A stretch of 16,422 nucleotides of DNA from Leptofilum sp050292445 (GCA_050292445.1 JBNKLQ010000127.1:1-16422); one strand, 5' to 3'; shown: positions 8,253 through 15,580, numbered from the stretch's first letter. Translations and numbers: made by a program. Notes: generated by a model from the letters alone, not told the origin.

Positions 8253-9164
8253 CTAACCTTTCAACCCCGTCATGGCAATGCCCTTGACCAACTGTCGATT
8301 AGCAATTAGGAAAATCAGCAAGGTGGGCAGCAAAACAATGACCGCACCAGCCATCAGCGCCCCCCAATTGGTGCCACGCTCCTGGTTGGCCAGGAAAAAG
8401 CGAATGCCAATCTGCACGGTGCGCATCTCTGTTTCATTGGTGATAATGAGCGGCCACAAATATTGGCTCCAGGCACCTAAAAAGGAAAAGATAGCAAAGG
8501 CACTGATGGAGCCGCCGCTGAGCGGCACCACAATTTGCCACAAAAAGCGAAAGTTACCGGCCCCATCAATGCGGGCTGAGTCGTGTAAATCTTTGGGCAG
8601 GGACAGAAAAAATTGTCGCAGCAAAAAGACCCCAAAGGCGCTGGCCAAAAAAGGCACCGTAAGGCCAAAGTAAGTATTGGCCCCCACGTTGTTGCAGAGA
8701 TTGGCCGTTTCGCCGAGCAGGGCAAAGCATCGCTCAGGCAGCTCACTGACCATGATAAAGTTGGGAATAAAGGTGAGTTGAAACGGCACCATCAAGCTGC
8801 CCAAAATCAGATAAAATATCAGGTCACGGCCCTTAAACTCTAAAAACGAGAAGGCAAAGGCGGCCAAAACACTAAAAACAACCTGGCAAATTACAATCAC
8901 GCCAGACTGAATAAAGCTGTTGAGCAAGTAACGGCCGAATGGCGTCGCATTCCAGGCAGTGACGTAATTTTCAAAAGTCCATTCACGCGGCAAGAGCGTA
9001 TGTGGATTGGCAGAGATGTCTTGCAGCGACTTGAAGCTGGTAAAAAGGGCAATGATGATTGGTGTAGCCACAATTAACCCGATCAGTATCAGGAAGATTT
9101 GCATTGCCAGATCGGTTGCAGCTATCTTGCGCTTTGGTTTGGATGTAGGCATGGGAACTGTCAT
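8253..9164 (-). CDS. ugpE: UgpE-like ABC transporter permease
   Basis: This 303-residue protein is a binding-protein-dependent permease of the MalG/UgpE type with about six membrane helices. The cytoplasmic EAA loop, which docks the ATPase, is at about 195-216 (DSARIDGAGNFRFLWQIVVP). It is followed by a helix with SQYLWPLIIT, close to UgpE. The C-terminus ends KGIAMTGLKG, typical of this class. Its ATG overlaps the stop of the preceding permease as ATGA, with GGAGGG 10 nt upstream, so the two are translationally coupled and likely form a heterodimer. The loop between helices 3 and 4 (about 140-166) is longer than I recall for UgpE and contains two cysteines (C146, C157) on the predicted outer face. 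There is no ATPase gene nearby, so a shared MsmX/UgpC-type ATPase encoded elsewhere is expected. Confidence 0.92.
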   Translation of the reverse strand: MTVPMPTSKPKRKIAATDLAMQIFLILIGLIVATPIIIALFTSFKSLQDISANPHTLLPREWTFENYVTAWNATPFGRYLLNSFIQSGVIVICQVVFSVLAAFAFSFLEFKGRDLIFYLILGSLMVPFQLTFIPNFIMVSELPERCFALLGETANLCNNVGANTYFGLTVPFLASAFGVFLLRQFFLSLPKDLHDSARIDGAGNFRFLWQIVVPLSGGSISAFAIFSFLGAWSQYLWPLIITNETEMRTVQIGIRFFLANQERGTNWGALMAGAVIVLLPTLLIFLIANRQLVKGIAMTGLKG

Positions 9165-10054
9165 GAGTAATGTACCCTCCGGCCAAATCCACGGAATTGG
9201 ATAATGGACATGATGAGGATGAGGAGCGCCAGCAGGTAAGCCTGGGCCGAAGCGTATCCTCGGAACGGCGTGCCGACAAAGGCATCGACAAAAATGGCGT
9301 AAATCATGTTGGTGGTGGCCTGGCCTGGCCCCCCATCCGTTAAAATGTTGATCTCGCCAAAGGTTTGCAGGCTATTAATGACGTTAATGATCACCAGGAA
9401 AAAAAGCGTGGGCGAGAGCAGCGGCAGGGTGATGTGGCGCACACGGTGCCACAGGTTTGCCCCATCTACTTTGGCCGCTTCGTAGTAGGTGGAATCGATG
9501 TTTTGTACCCCGGCCAGAGCAATGATGACGTTGAAGCCCAACTGCCGCCAGACGACGGCAAAGGTGACGGCCACTAGTGCCCAATCTTTCGAGGTGAGCC
9601 AGTTGACCGGTTCAAAACCCAGCAGGCCAATCCAATGATTCATATAGCCTGTAGCCGGATTGTACATCCAGCGAAAAATCACCCCAGTGACGGCGCTGCT
9701 GATCACAATGGGCACAAAAATGAGCAGGCGATGCAGCCAGGATAGGCGCGCCAATGGGTAGGCCAGAGCAATCGCTAAGGCCACGGCAATGATGATGCCG
9801 GTTGGCACGGTGCCCAGCGTAAACAGCAGCGCCACTTTGAGATTGTTGAAATATTCGCCCCCGGAAATTAACTCATTCCAAAGGCGCTGGTAATTTTCCA
9901 GCCCAACCTCGCGCACGACGCCACCAAAAGGCGCAACGCGCGTCAGGCTCATCTGGAAGGAACTGATAATCGGCCAGAAGACGAAGATGCCCAAAATGAT
10001 GAGCGTGGGTGCCAAGTAAATGTATCCTTCTAAAGCTTTGAGGGCCTTTTTCAA
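9161..10054 (-). CDS. ugpA: UgpA-like ABC transporter permease
   Basis: This 297-residue protein is a MalF/UgpA/LacF-type permease with about six helices. Its EAA loop lies at about 190-213 (YYEAAKVDGANLWHRVRHIT). The phrase LTDGGPGQATTNMIY after it is characteristic of sugar-type permeases of this group. I chose the TTG at 10054 because AAGGAGG stands 5 nt before it and it leaves 17 nt after the kinase stop. The longer frame from TTG 10096 overlaps the kinase by 25 bp, has no ribosome site and adds 14 residues. It shares an operon with the kinase upstream and the second permease downstream, which starts inside its stop codon. The pair would form the membrane channel for the binding protein encoded at 6590-8047. 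Confidence 0.92.
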   Translation of the reverse strand: MKKALKALEGYIYLAPTLIILGIFVFWPIISSFQMSLTRVAPFGGVVREVGLENYQRLWNELISGGEYFNNLKVALLFTLGTVPTGIIIAVALAIALAYPLARLSWLHRLLIFVPIVISSAVTGVIFRWMYNPATGYMNHWIGLLGFEPVNWLTSKDWALVAVTFAVVWRQLGFNVIIALAGVQNIDSTYYEAAKVDGANLWHRVRHITLPLLSPTLFFLVIINVINSLQTFGEINILTDGGPGQATTNMIYAIFVDAFVGTPFRGYASAQAYLLALLILIMSIIQFRGFGRRVHYS

Positions 10055-10071
10055 TGCTTCCTCCTTCTTGC

Positions 10072-11529
10072 TTAACGCCAGCCAAGTTCTGAACAAAATT
10101 GACGATACCGTGCTTTGAGGGAACGGTCATCTTTCGGCAAAAAATAATCGACATGAGACCCATCCCGCAGATCGTTCCAACCTTGGGTAAGATTGGCAGC
10201 CAGCCAGGCAATACCCTGTGATGTCGCCTGCTTCACTTCAGGCCGCAGCACTACCCGCTGGGTAAGGTCGGCCAACCGCTGGCACAACCCATCCAAGGCG
10301 GATAGACCGCCGGTAATGCGAATGCGCTTAACGCTTTGCCCAGTATGGCTCATCGCTTCCAAATTAATGGCTATGAGAAACAGAATACTTTCAACAATGG
10401 CCACCGCTTTTTCTTCAACAGAAGATTCACCCAAGCCATCTTCCAAAAAGTACGGATTTTGCTCGCTCCGCCAAAATGGGGAGCCTAACCCGCCAATTGT
10501 GTTGATGAATACAGGTGGTTTCTTTGCCTTGTTGAGCCATCTTTCTAGATTGGCTATTAAGTCCAGCCCATCCCATTGATCGGACGCCCATTTGATTGCT
10601 GCGCCAGCCCCGTTCACAGTGCCTTCCAGCAGGTAGGTCACGTGCGCCTCGCTGCTGTTGGCGATGCTGGCTAACAGGCTGGGGTGGTGCATGAGCTGCA
10701 CGCCAGTGGAGAGGAGAACAAAAGCGCCAGTTCCCACGTTGACAATCAAGGTGCCATCGTCCAGCTTGCCAGGGCCATGAATAGCCGCGTTTTGATCGCC
10801 GTTTACGGCCGTTAATGGAATCTCTGTGCCGCGAATGTTGCCAAAATAAGATTGCGTCGGCTGGCAGTCTGGCAGCAGTTCGCGGGCAATGCCAAATTCC
10901 CGCAGCAGCTCCGAGGACCATTGGTGCTTTTGCAAATCCATCAGCTGCGTGCGTGAGGCGTTGACATGGTCCACAATGCTGGGCTGCCCTTCAATTAGAT
11001 TAGCGATGACGTAAGCGGCTAACGGGCCAAAGATGAGCTGCTTGTTTTGGAGCGGCCGTTCCAGTTCCGGGCATTTATCCAACATCCAGCGCAATTTGCT
11101 GGCCCCGTAGTGAGGCGATAAAAAGAGGCCGCTCTTTTTCTTGATAGCCACACCCTTGCTGGCCAATGGCTCCAAATATTCAGCGGCACGGCGGTCTTGC
11201 CAGCTAAAAACAGCGGTCAGTGGTTCTCCCGTCACCCGGTTCCAGGCCACAATGCTGGAGCGCTGACAGGCCAGGCCAGCACAGGCAACACCCCGCTGCT
11301 GCACAATCGGATCCGTTAACACCTGCTGCATAACTTGGTGAACGGCCGTATTAATTTCCACCGGGTCCTGCTCAATTTTGCTGTTGCTCACCTGGTTTAA
11401 TTTGATTGATTGATCAGCAAAAGCCAGCGCGTTCCCAGCATAATCATAAGCAGAAGCACGCACACTCAAAGTGCCTACGTCTAATGCCAATATCAACCTT
11501 TTAGTTTGCTGGGCCTGCGAAACCGCCAT
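10072..11529 (-). CDS. FGGY-family carbohydrate kinase, glycerol-kinase-like
   Basis: This 485-residue protein has the normal length for FGGY kinases, which phosphorylate polyols or sugars with ATP. The N-terminal ATPase fold starts ALDVGTLSVRASAYD (15-29). EQDPVEI (53-59) and SWQDRRAAEYL (109-119) match glycerol kinase motifs, as does VNASRTQLMDL (189-199). The catalytic Asp is in NGDQ (D245), followed by VGTGAF (265-270). The C-terminal FGGY domain includes LEGTVNGAGAAIKW (301-314), GGLGSPFW and RITGGLSALDGL (404-415). It reads most like GlpK, but xylulokinase, erythritol kinase or another polyol kinase cannot be excluded, and a SorC-type regulator next door is also common beside those. It is the first gene of the operon, with the UgpA-like permease 17 nt downstream. 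The ATG at 11529 has only a weak GGA upstream. Confidence 0.93.
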   Translation of the reverse strand: MAVSQAQQTKRLILALDVGTLSVRASAYDYAGNALAFADQSIKLNQVSNSKIEQDPVEINTAVHQVMQQVLTDPIVQQRGVACAGLACQRSSIVAWNRVTGEPLTAVFSWQDRRAAEYLEPLASKGVAIKKKSGLFLSPHYGASKLRWMLDKCPELERPLQNKQLIFGPLAAYVIANLIEGQPSIVDHVNASRTQLMDLQKHQWSSELLREFGIARELLPDCQPTQSYFGNIRGTEIPLTAVNGDQNAAIHGPGKLDDGTLIVNVGTGAFVLLSTGVQLMHHPSLLASIANSSEAHVTYLLEGTVNGAGAAIKWASDQWDGLDLIANLERWLNKAKKPPVFINTIGGLGSPFWRSEQNPYFLEDGLGESSVEEKAVAIVESILFLIAINLEAMSHTGQSVKRIRITGGLSALDGLCQRLADLTQRVVLRPEVKQATSQGIAWLAANLTQGWNDLRDGSHVDYFLPKDDRSLKARYRQFCSELGWR

Positions 11530-11770
11530 ACCAATAATCCGTGCCAGGGAATTGTTTGGGTTTTCTTCCTATCACCTCTTTCTTACCAACAACCCGCTTC
11601 GATTGCAAGAAATACCACAATGGTTGCACATATTTGCAGAAGGCGGCAGAATTGTGATGTAAATCTGTGCAGCGAATAATCGGTTCCACAAGGGAGATTT
11701 CACCGCAAAGCACGCAAAGTTTTTTCTTTTAGTTCTTTGCGACCTTCGCGCTTTTTGCGGTTCAAAAATT
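11530..11770. promoter_or_regulatory. Divergent intergenic region between kinase operon and SorC regulator
   Basis: This 241-bp gap must hold the promoters of both the kinase operon and the regulator. Three direct TTGCA copies start at 11603, 11624 and 11634, spaced 21 and 10 bp, that is, on one face of the helix. They may mark regulator binding. The right part (11702-11761) is a repeat. I could not pick convincing -35/-10 pairs on either strand. Confidence 0.4.
11702..11761. repeat. Imperfect extragenic palindrome (ACCGCAAAG type)
   Basis: ACCGCAAA (11702-11709) pairs with TTTGCGGT (11754-11761), and CGCAAAG (11713-11719) with CTTTGCG (11735-11741). The result is a long imperfect hairpin with a U-rich loop. 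It ends 9 nt before the regulator ATG and leaves no room for a normal ribosome site. The style matches scattered repeats seen between genes in many environmental genomes. Confidence 0.6.
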
Positions 11771-12733
11771 ATGGATGCCAAACAAAGACAGCTAGAAAAT
11801 GCTCTGCACGCGGCCCAAATGTATTATTACCAAAACCTGCCTATGAAGAAGATTGCCGCCGAATTGCAGGTTTCCCATTCGACCGTCTCGCGGCTGCTAA
11901 GCTGGGCCAAAGACCAGGGGCTCATCGAAATTCGCATCAATGATATTCGTGGGCGGACTGACTCCCTGGAAGAATCGATCAAGCTGCATTACAAAATCCA
12001 GAGTGCGCACATTGTGCCTGTGCCAGAAATTGCCGGGGAGCAAGCCTGGCAAGAGCGGGTGGCCAGGGTAGCAGCCAGTTATCTCAATCAAGTTATGGAT
12101 TCGGGCATGATTTTAGGTGTTGCCTGGGGTGGGACTATCAATCTAGTGGCGCTAAATCTTACACCTAAACCATTGGTTGGCATTCAAGTGGTACAACTGA
12201 ACGGTGGCGAAATTGTGTCAAACCCCAGCGTGAACCATGCAGGTTGGCTGGTTACGCAGTTTGCCAATAATTATGAAGGCAAGGCGCACCTGTTCCCCGT
12301 GCCCACCTTTTTTGACTATCCCGAAACGAAGCAGGCGCTGTGGCGCGAGCGCAGCATCCAACAGGTGCTGGATTTGCACCACCAGGCGGATATTTTGCTC
12401 TTCACGATTGGCTCGTCACAGGGGCAGCTGATGAGCGCCACCTATATGGGCAACTATTTGCAAGAAAAGGATTTTGCGGAGATGGTGCAGGAGGGCGTGG
12501 TGGGGGATATTGCCAACATCATGATTCGACAGGATGGCAGCTATGAAGGAATTCCACTAAATGACCGCGCCTGCGGCCCTACACTAGAACTGTTCCGCAA
12601 GGTAAGCCGGTCGATCTGCGTGGTGTCGGGTTACAACAAGCTGGCTGGATTACGGGCGGCTTTGGCCGGTGGCTATGTTACCGACCTCATCCTGGATGAG
12701 CCAACGGCGCACAAGCTGGTTGCCTCTATTTAA
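11771..12733 (+). CDS. SorC-family transcriptional regulator with sugar-phosphate-binding domain
   Basis: This 320-residue protein has the usual SorC length. A winged helix-turn-helix lies at about 24-46 (LPMKKIAAELQVSHSTVSRL). The effector domain runs from about 65 to the end, with GVAWGGT (116-122), a Gly-Asp-Ile motif at 245-247 and the C-terminal phrase SGYNKLAGLRAALAGGYVTDL typical of the family. Such regulators bind phosphorylated sugars or polyols and usually repress the adjacent operon. Divergent placement from the kinase makes that operon the likely target, with the kinase product a plausible effector. No Shine-Dalgarno precedes the ATG; an extragenic palindrome ends 9 nt upstream, so initiation may be leaderless or weak. 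Its stop overlaps by 3 nt the stop of the convergent sigma-factor remnant. The gene contains no ACGGCCGT copy. Confidence 0.94.
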   Translation: MDAKQRQLENALHAAQMYYYQNLPMKKIAAELQVSHSTVSRLLSWAKDQGLIEIRINDIRGRTDSLEESIKLHYKIQSAHIVPVPEIAGEQAWQERVARVAASYLNQVMDSGMILGVAWGGTINLVALNLTPKPLVGIQVVQLNGGEIVSNPSVNHAGWLVTQFANNYEGKAHLFPVPTFFDYPETKQALWRERSIQQVLDLHHQADILLFTIGSSQGQLMSATYMGNYLQEKDFAEMVQEGVVGDIANIMIRQDGSYEGIPLNDRACGPTLELFRKVSRSICVVSGYNKLAGLRAALAGGYVTDLILDEPTAHKLVASI

Positions 12734-13023
12734 GTAAGATGGCGTAATTTGTCTGGGTTGACGACGCTGTAAATATTTTGGATACGGCCGTTCACTACAT
12801 CCATCGTCATCACCCCAAACAACTGCCCTGCTTCATAAATAATCAGCGCGGGTTGCCCATTGGCCTGCCCCACCTGCACCGCCGCGTCCGCCGGAGCCTG
12901 ACGCGTAATCCCCAGCAGGAACTGGGCCACTTTTTCCGCCCCGATAACTGGCTTGCGCGCCGCGTACACCTTGCCGCCGCCATCAGAATATTCCACCATA
13001 TCCTCGGCCAGGAGCACTATCAA
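12730..13023 (-). pseudogene. C-terminal remnant of a SigJ/ECF41-type sigma factor
   Basis: About 97 residues match the C-terminal SnoaL-like half of SigJ/ECF41 sigma factors as I know them: LLAEDMVEYSDGGGK, ARKPVIGAEKVAQFLLGI, NGQPALIIYEAGQLFGVM, and the ending NPDKLRHL. The sigma-2 and sigma-4 regions, roughly 180 residues, are missing. Upstream the frame continues open to 13134 but as unrelated sequence (MYSFCLYFVN), running through a terminator-like hairpin and the folE promoter, so the longer frame is probably not a gene. A short protein from TTG 13023 or ATG 13002 is conceivable; in that case it would be a free regulatory domain. An ACGGCCGT copy at 12784 encodes part of VVNGRI. The stop overlaps the SorC stop tail to tail. 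Confidence 0.7.
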
Positions 13024-13038
13024 ACCAGTTCGAAGTAA

Positions 13039-13062
13039 AAAACATGGTTTTGCCCATGTTTT
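13039..13062 (-). terminator. Terminator-like hairpin between sigma remnant and folE promoter
   Basis: AAAACATGG pairs with CCATGTTTT over 9 bp around a 6-nt loop. On the minus strand it is followed by a run of six T. The stem is A/T-rich, so strength is uncertain. It lies upstream of the sigma remnant and would stop minus-strand transcription before reaching it. Confidence 0.4.
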
Positions 13063-13105
13063 GTCTTGATTCTGAGTAGAATATGAACAACGCAGGTTGA
13101 ATACA

Positions 13106-13135
13106 TTGACAAAATATAAACAAAAAGAGTACAAT
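13106..13135 (+). promoter_or_regulatory. Sigma-70-type promoter for folE
   Basis: A perfect -35 TTGACA (13106-13111) and a -10 TACAAT (13130-13135) are separated by an 18-bp A-rich spacer. Transcription would start near 13142, giving a leader of about 270 nt before the folE ATG. It is the clearest promoter in the window and no other plus-strand gene lies between. Confidence 0.75.
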
Positions 13136-13141
13136 GGACTC

Positions 13142-13411
13142 AGTCACTTAGGTAAAACGCAGGTAAGAAAACGGCCGTTTAGCACATCTGATCTAAAGCA
13201 ACACCAAAAGCCGCAAAAATAAACGTTGCATCAGAAATAGCTTCTTTTGGAACCAGGCAAAGTGAGAAAACGTATTTTTAAGTGGTCAAAAGAAGTGAAT
13301 GATTCAACAGCAAGCTGTAACCCAGAAAACTTAACCCATCTGCCCGCAAGGCACTGCTGCGCTGCGCCGCTCTTAACCTAAAGCCGCTGCGTTAGCATTA
13401 AGGAGAACATT
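13142..13411 (+). other. Long 5' leader of folE
   Basis: The predicted leader contains an ACGGCCGT at 13171, the only copy outside called genes, plus a CCAAAAG/CTTTTGG pairing (13204-13210 with 13244-13250) and a small ACAGC-AA-GCTGT hairpin (13307-13318). It ends in AAGGAGA, a good ribosome site 6 nt before the ATG. I recognise no known riboswitch, including tetrahydrofolate or preQ1 types. Confidence 0.45.
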
Positions 13412-14077
13412 ATGTTAGAAGCAGTCAAGGAATTAAACGGATATCATAAGATTGAGAATGGCAACGGCCGTAGCAACGGCCATTCCCAACTAAAAATCGC
13501 ACCGAGCCACAAAGAAGATGATAACAAAGCCGCCATCGAAACGGCCGTGCGCACCATTCTTGCCAACGTTGGTGAAGACCCAGACCGGCAAGGACTCATT
13601 GGCACGCCAGATCGCATTGCCCGCATGTACGATGAGGTTCTGGCAGGTTACGATACTGATCCAGTTAAATTGGTCAACGGCGCACTATTTGATGTGGAGT
13701 ACGATGAACCGGTGATCGTTAAAGAGATTGAATATTTCAGCATGTGTGAACACCATATGCTGCCCTTTTTTGGCCGGGCGCACATCGCCTACATTCCCTC
13801 AGACAAGGTCATAGGCCTCTCCAAAATTCCCCGCATTGTAGAAATGTTCGCCCGCCGCTTGCAGGTGCAGGAACGTATGACGCGCCAAATTGCCGAAATG
13901 ATCGATGAAATCCTCCAACCACAGGGCGTGGCCGTGGTTGTTGAAGGGTCTCACATGTGCTCTATGATGCGCGGTGTCAAAAAAGAACATCCCCGCATGA
14001 TGACCACCGCCATGCTTGGTAAATACAAAGAAGACCGCGAGCTGCGCCGCGAATTTATGGATCAACTGCGCAAGTAA
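13412..14077 (+). CDS. folE: GTP cyclohydrolase I
   Basis: This 221-residue enzyme converts GTP to 7,8-dihydroneopterin triphosphate, the entry to folate, pterin or queuosine-type synthesis. Zinc ligands are visible as C112 and H115 in MCEHHMLPFFG and C183 in GSHMCSMMRG; catalytic His114 and His181 are in the same motifs. EDPDRQGLIGTPDRIARMY (55-73) and GLSKIPRIVEMFARRLQVQE are family signatures. The first about 37 residues are a variable Asn/Gly/Ser/Lys-rich extension absent from the shortest bacterial forms; it holds an exact ACGGCCGT at 13464 and a 7-of-8 copy at 13476, encoding NGRSNGH. The start is fixed by AAGGAGA. The gene stands alone between a strong promoter and a strong terminator, so it is probably monocistronic. 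Confidence 0.97.
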   Translation: MLEAVKELNGYHKIENGNGRSNGHSQLKIAPSHKEDDNKAAIETAVRTILANVGEDPDRQGLIGTPDRIARMYDEVLAGYDTDPVKLVNGALFDVEYDEPVIVKEIEYFSMCEHHMLPFFGRAHIAYIPSDKVIGLSKIPRIVEMFARRLQVQERMTRQIAEMIDEILQPQGVAVVVEGSHMCSMMRGVKKEHPRMMTTAMLGKYKEDRELRREFMDQLRK

Positions 14078-14102
14078 TAGCTCACCCACCCACAAATTTT
14101 CG

Positions 14103-14138
14103 GAGCAGCATTCTACATTGGAATGCTGCTCTTTTTTT
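14103..14138 (+). terminator. Rho-independent terminator of folE
   Basis: GAGCAGCATTC (14103-14113) pairs perfectly over 11 bp with GAATGCTGCTC (14121-14131) around a 7-nt loop, followed directly by seven T. It lies 25 nt after the folE stop. The rest of the gap to 14225 shows no convincing promoter for ndh. Confidence 0.9.
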
Positions 14139-14225
14139 GCGCTTTGATTCGAAGATGTTATCCTCTCGCCTAGTAATCCAACCCTAAAAGCAAACAGCTA
14201 CGCTCACGAGCAAAAGGTAAAAAAA

Positions 14226-15515
14226 ATGAGTAGGCAGTTGCCCCGTGTAATTATCATCGGTGCAGGTTTTGGCGGATTGTTTGCCGCCCGCGCCTTGGCC
14301 AATAAACCAATTGAGGTATTGCTGATAGACCGCAGCAACTTCCACACCTTCACCCCCCTGCTCTACCAGGTGGCTACTTGCGCCTTGGACCCCTCAGAAA
14401 TTGCTTATCCGGTGCGCACCATTTTCCGCAAAAACCAAAACATTCGCTCCTTACTGGGCACCGTCACTGCTATTGACTACGCGAATAAAGTGATTGATGT
14501 TCAGATTGGCGGGCGGCAGATGCAAGAAAGATATGATTATCTCATTCTGGCCACGGGCAGCACGCCTACCTACTTTGGCAACGATGCCTTTCGTGAAAAC
14601 GCGCTGGAACTGCGCACGCTCAACGACGCGATAAACTTGCGCAACCACATCCTCTCCCTGTTTGAGCAAGCCACCTGGGAAGAAGATGCTGCTGTGCGCG
14701 AAGCAATGACCACCATTGTGGTGACCGGCGGTGGACCCACCGGGCTAGAAACGGCTGGGGCTATCTACGAACTTTACAATCATGTGCTCAACCGAGAATA
14801 TCTGCACCGGGAAATGCACACGCGGGTCATTTTGGTGGAAATGCAGCCGCATCTGCTGGCCCCCTACCCGGACAAACTGCGCCAGGCAGCCCTGGAACAG
14901 CTTCGCTCCTTAGGCGTGGAAGTGCAATTGGGCAGCCCCGTGAAAGAAGTGGCCAGGGATCAGGTAACCCTGGCCGATGGGACGGTTATCCCAACCTACA
15001 CGCTGGTCTGGGCGGCTGGTGTGAAAGGCTCTCCGCTGGCTGAAATGCTCAATGTTTCGTTGCAGCGCGGGGGGCGTTTGCCTATCTTGCCCACCACCGA
15101 GGTGATTGATCGTCCTGGCATCTACGCCGTGGGGGACATGACTTACCTGGAGGATGAATCGGGCAATCCCTACCCGATGTTGATTCCTGTGGCGCAGCAG
15201 CAGGGAGAATTGGCAGCGCAAAACATTTTGGCAGAGATGGGTGGTGGGGAGAAACGGCCGTTTCACTATCACGACCGGGGCAGCATGGCTACGATTGGCC
15301 GCCGTCGGGCCGTGGCCTGGATTTACAACAAAATTCAGCTGCGTGGCTACCTTGCCTGGCTGGCCTGGCTGGCGCTGCATTTGATTACCCTGCTCGGCTT
15401 CCGCAACCGATTGAATGTATTTGTGAACTGGGTGTGGAACTACTTCACCTATGATCGCTCGGTTCGCATTATTTTGGAGCAAGGGCGGGATAAAACAGTG
15501 AAAAGTGAAAAGTAA
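14226..15515 (+). CDS. ndh: Type II NADH:quinone dehydrogenase (NDH-2)
   Basis: This 429-residue flavoprotein oxidises NADH and passes electrons to membrane quinone without pumping protons. The FAD-binding Rossmann motif is at 12-17 (GAGFGG), the NAD-binding motif at 168-173 (GGGPTG) and the second FAD motif at 301-304 (AVGD). AQQQGELAAQNI (323-334) is the quinone-site signature of the family. A hydrophobic, Trp-rich C-terminal stretch (about 373-403, with YLAWLAWLALHLITLLGF) would attach it to the inner membrane face. The early HTFTPLLYQVAT phrase is also typical. The last few codons (VKSEK) are written in a repeated AAAAGTG sequence that continues past the stop, so the tail seems to have grown into, or been replaced by, repeat DNA. 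The ribosome site is weak (AAAAGG). Confidence 0.95.
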   Translation: MSRQLPRVIIIGAGFGGLFAARALANKPIEVLLIDRSNFHTFTPLLYQVATCALDPSEIAYPVRTIFRKNQNIRSLLGTVTAIDYANKVIDVQIGGRQMQERYDYLILATGSTPTYFGNDAFRENALELRTLNDAINLRNHILSLFEQATWEEDAAVREAMTTIVVTGGGPTGLETAGAIYELYNHVLNREYLHREMHTRVILVEMQPHLLAPYPDKLRQAALEQLRSLGVEVQLGSPVKEVARDQVTLADGTVIPTYTLVWAAGVKGSPLAEMLNVSLQRGGRLPILPTTEVIDRPGIYAVGDMTYLEDESGNPYPMLIPVAQQQGELAAQNILAEMGGGEKRPFHYHDRGSMATIGRRRAVAWIYNKIQLRGYLAWLAWLALHLITLLGFRNRLNVFVNWVWNYFTYDRSVRIILEQGRDKTVKSEK

Positions 15516-15571
15516 AAAGTGGCAAGTGGCAAGTGAGACTGGAGATCATTCGATCTCCAATCTCCAGTCTC
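15497..15571. repeat. Direct repeats and nested hairpin between ndh and rpe
   Basis: Short AAAAGTG and GGCAAGT units repeat in tandem from about 15497 to 15535. They run into GAGACTGGAGAT (15535-15546), inverted exactly as ATCTCCAGTCTC (15560-15571). An alternative inner pairing, GGAGATC with GATCTCC, is also possible. It sits between convergent genes, so it may act as a two-way transcription barrier, though no clear U-run follows. Confidence 0.6.
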
Positions 15572-15580
15572 TAAATCTCC

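Noticed and set aside
10055..10096. Longer start (TTG 10096) for the UgpA-like permease
   Set aside because: It overlaps the kinase end by 25 bp and has no ribosome site; TTG 10054 has AAGGAGG at good spacing.
8082..11658. Shared word AATTGTGAT at 8082 and 11650 as a SorC operator
   Set aside because: A shared 9-mer between two gaps of this size is expected by chance often enough; no dyad is shared around it.
13024..13134. N-terminal 37 codons of the open frame containing the sigma remnant
   Set aside because: The sequence is unlike sigma factors, crosses a terminator-like hairpin and overlaps the folE promoter.
13142..13411. Tetrahydrofolate or preQ1 riboswitch in the folE leader
   Set aside because: I could not place the conserved core or pseudoknot elements of either class.
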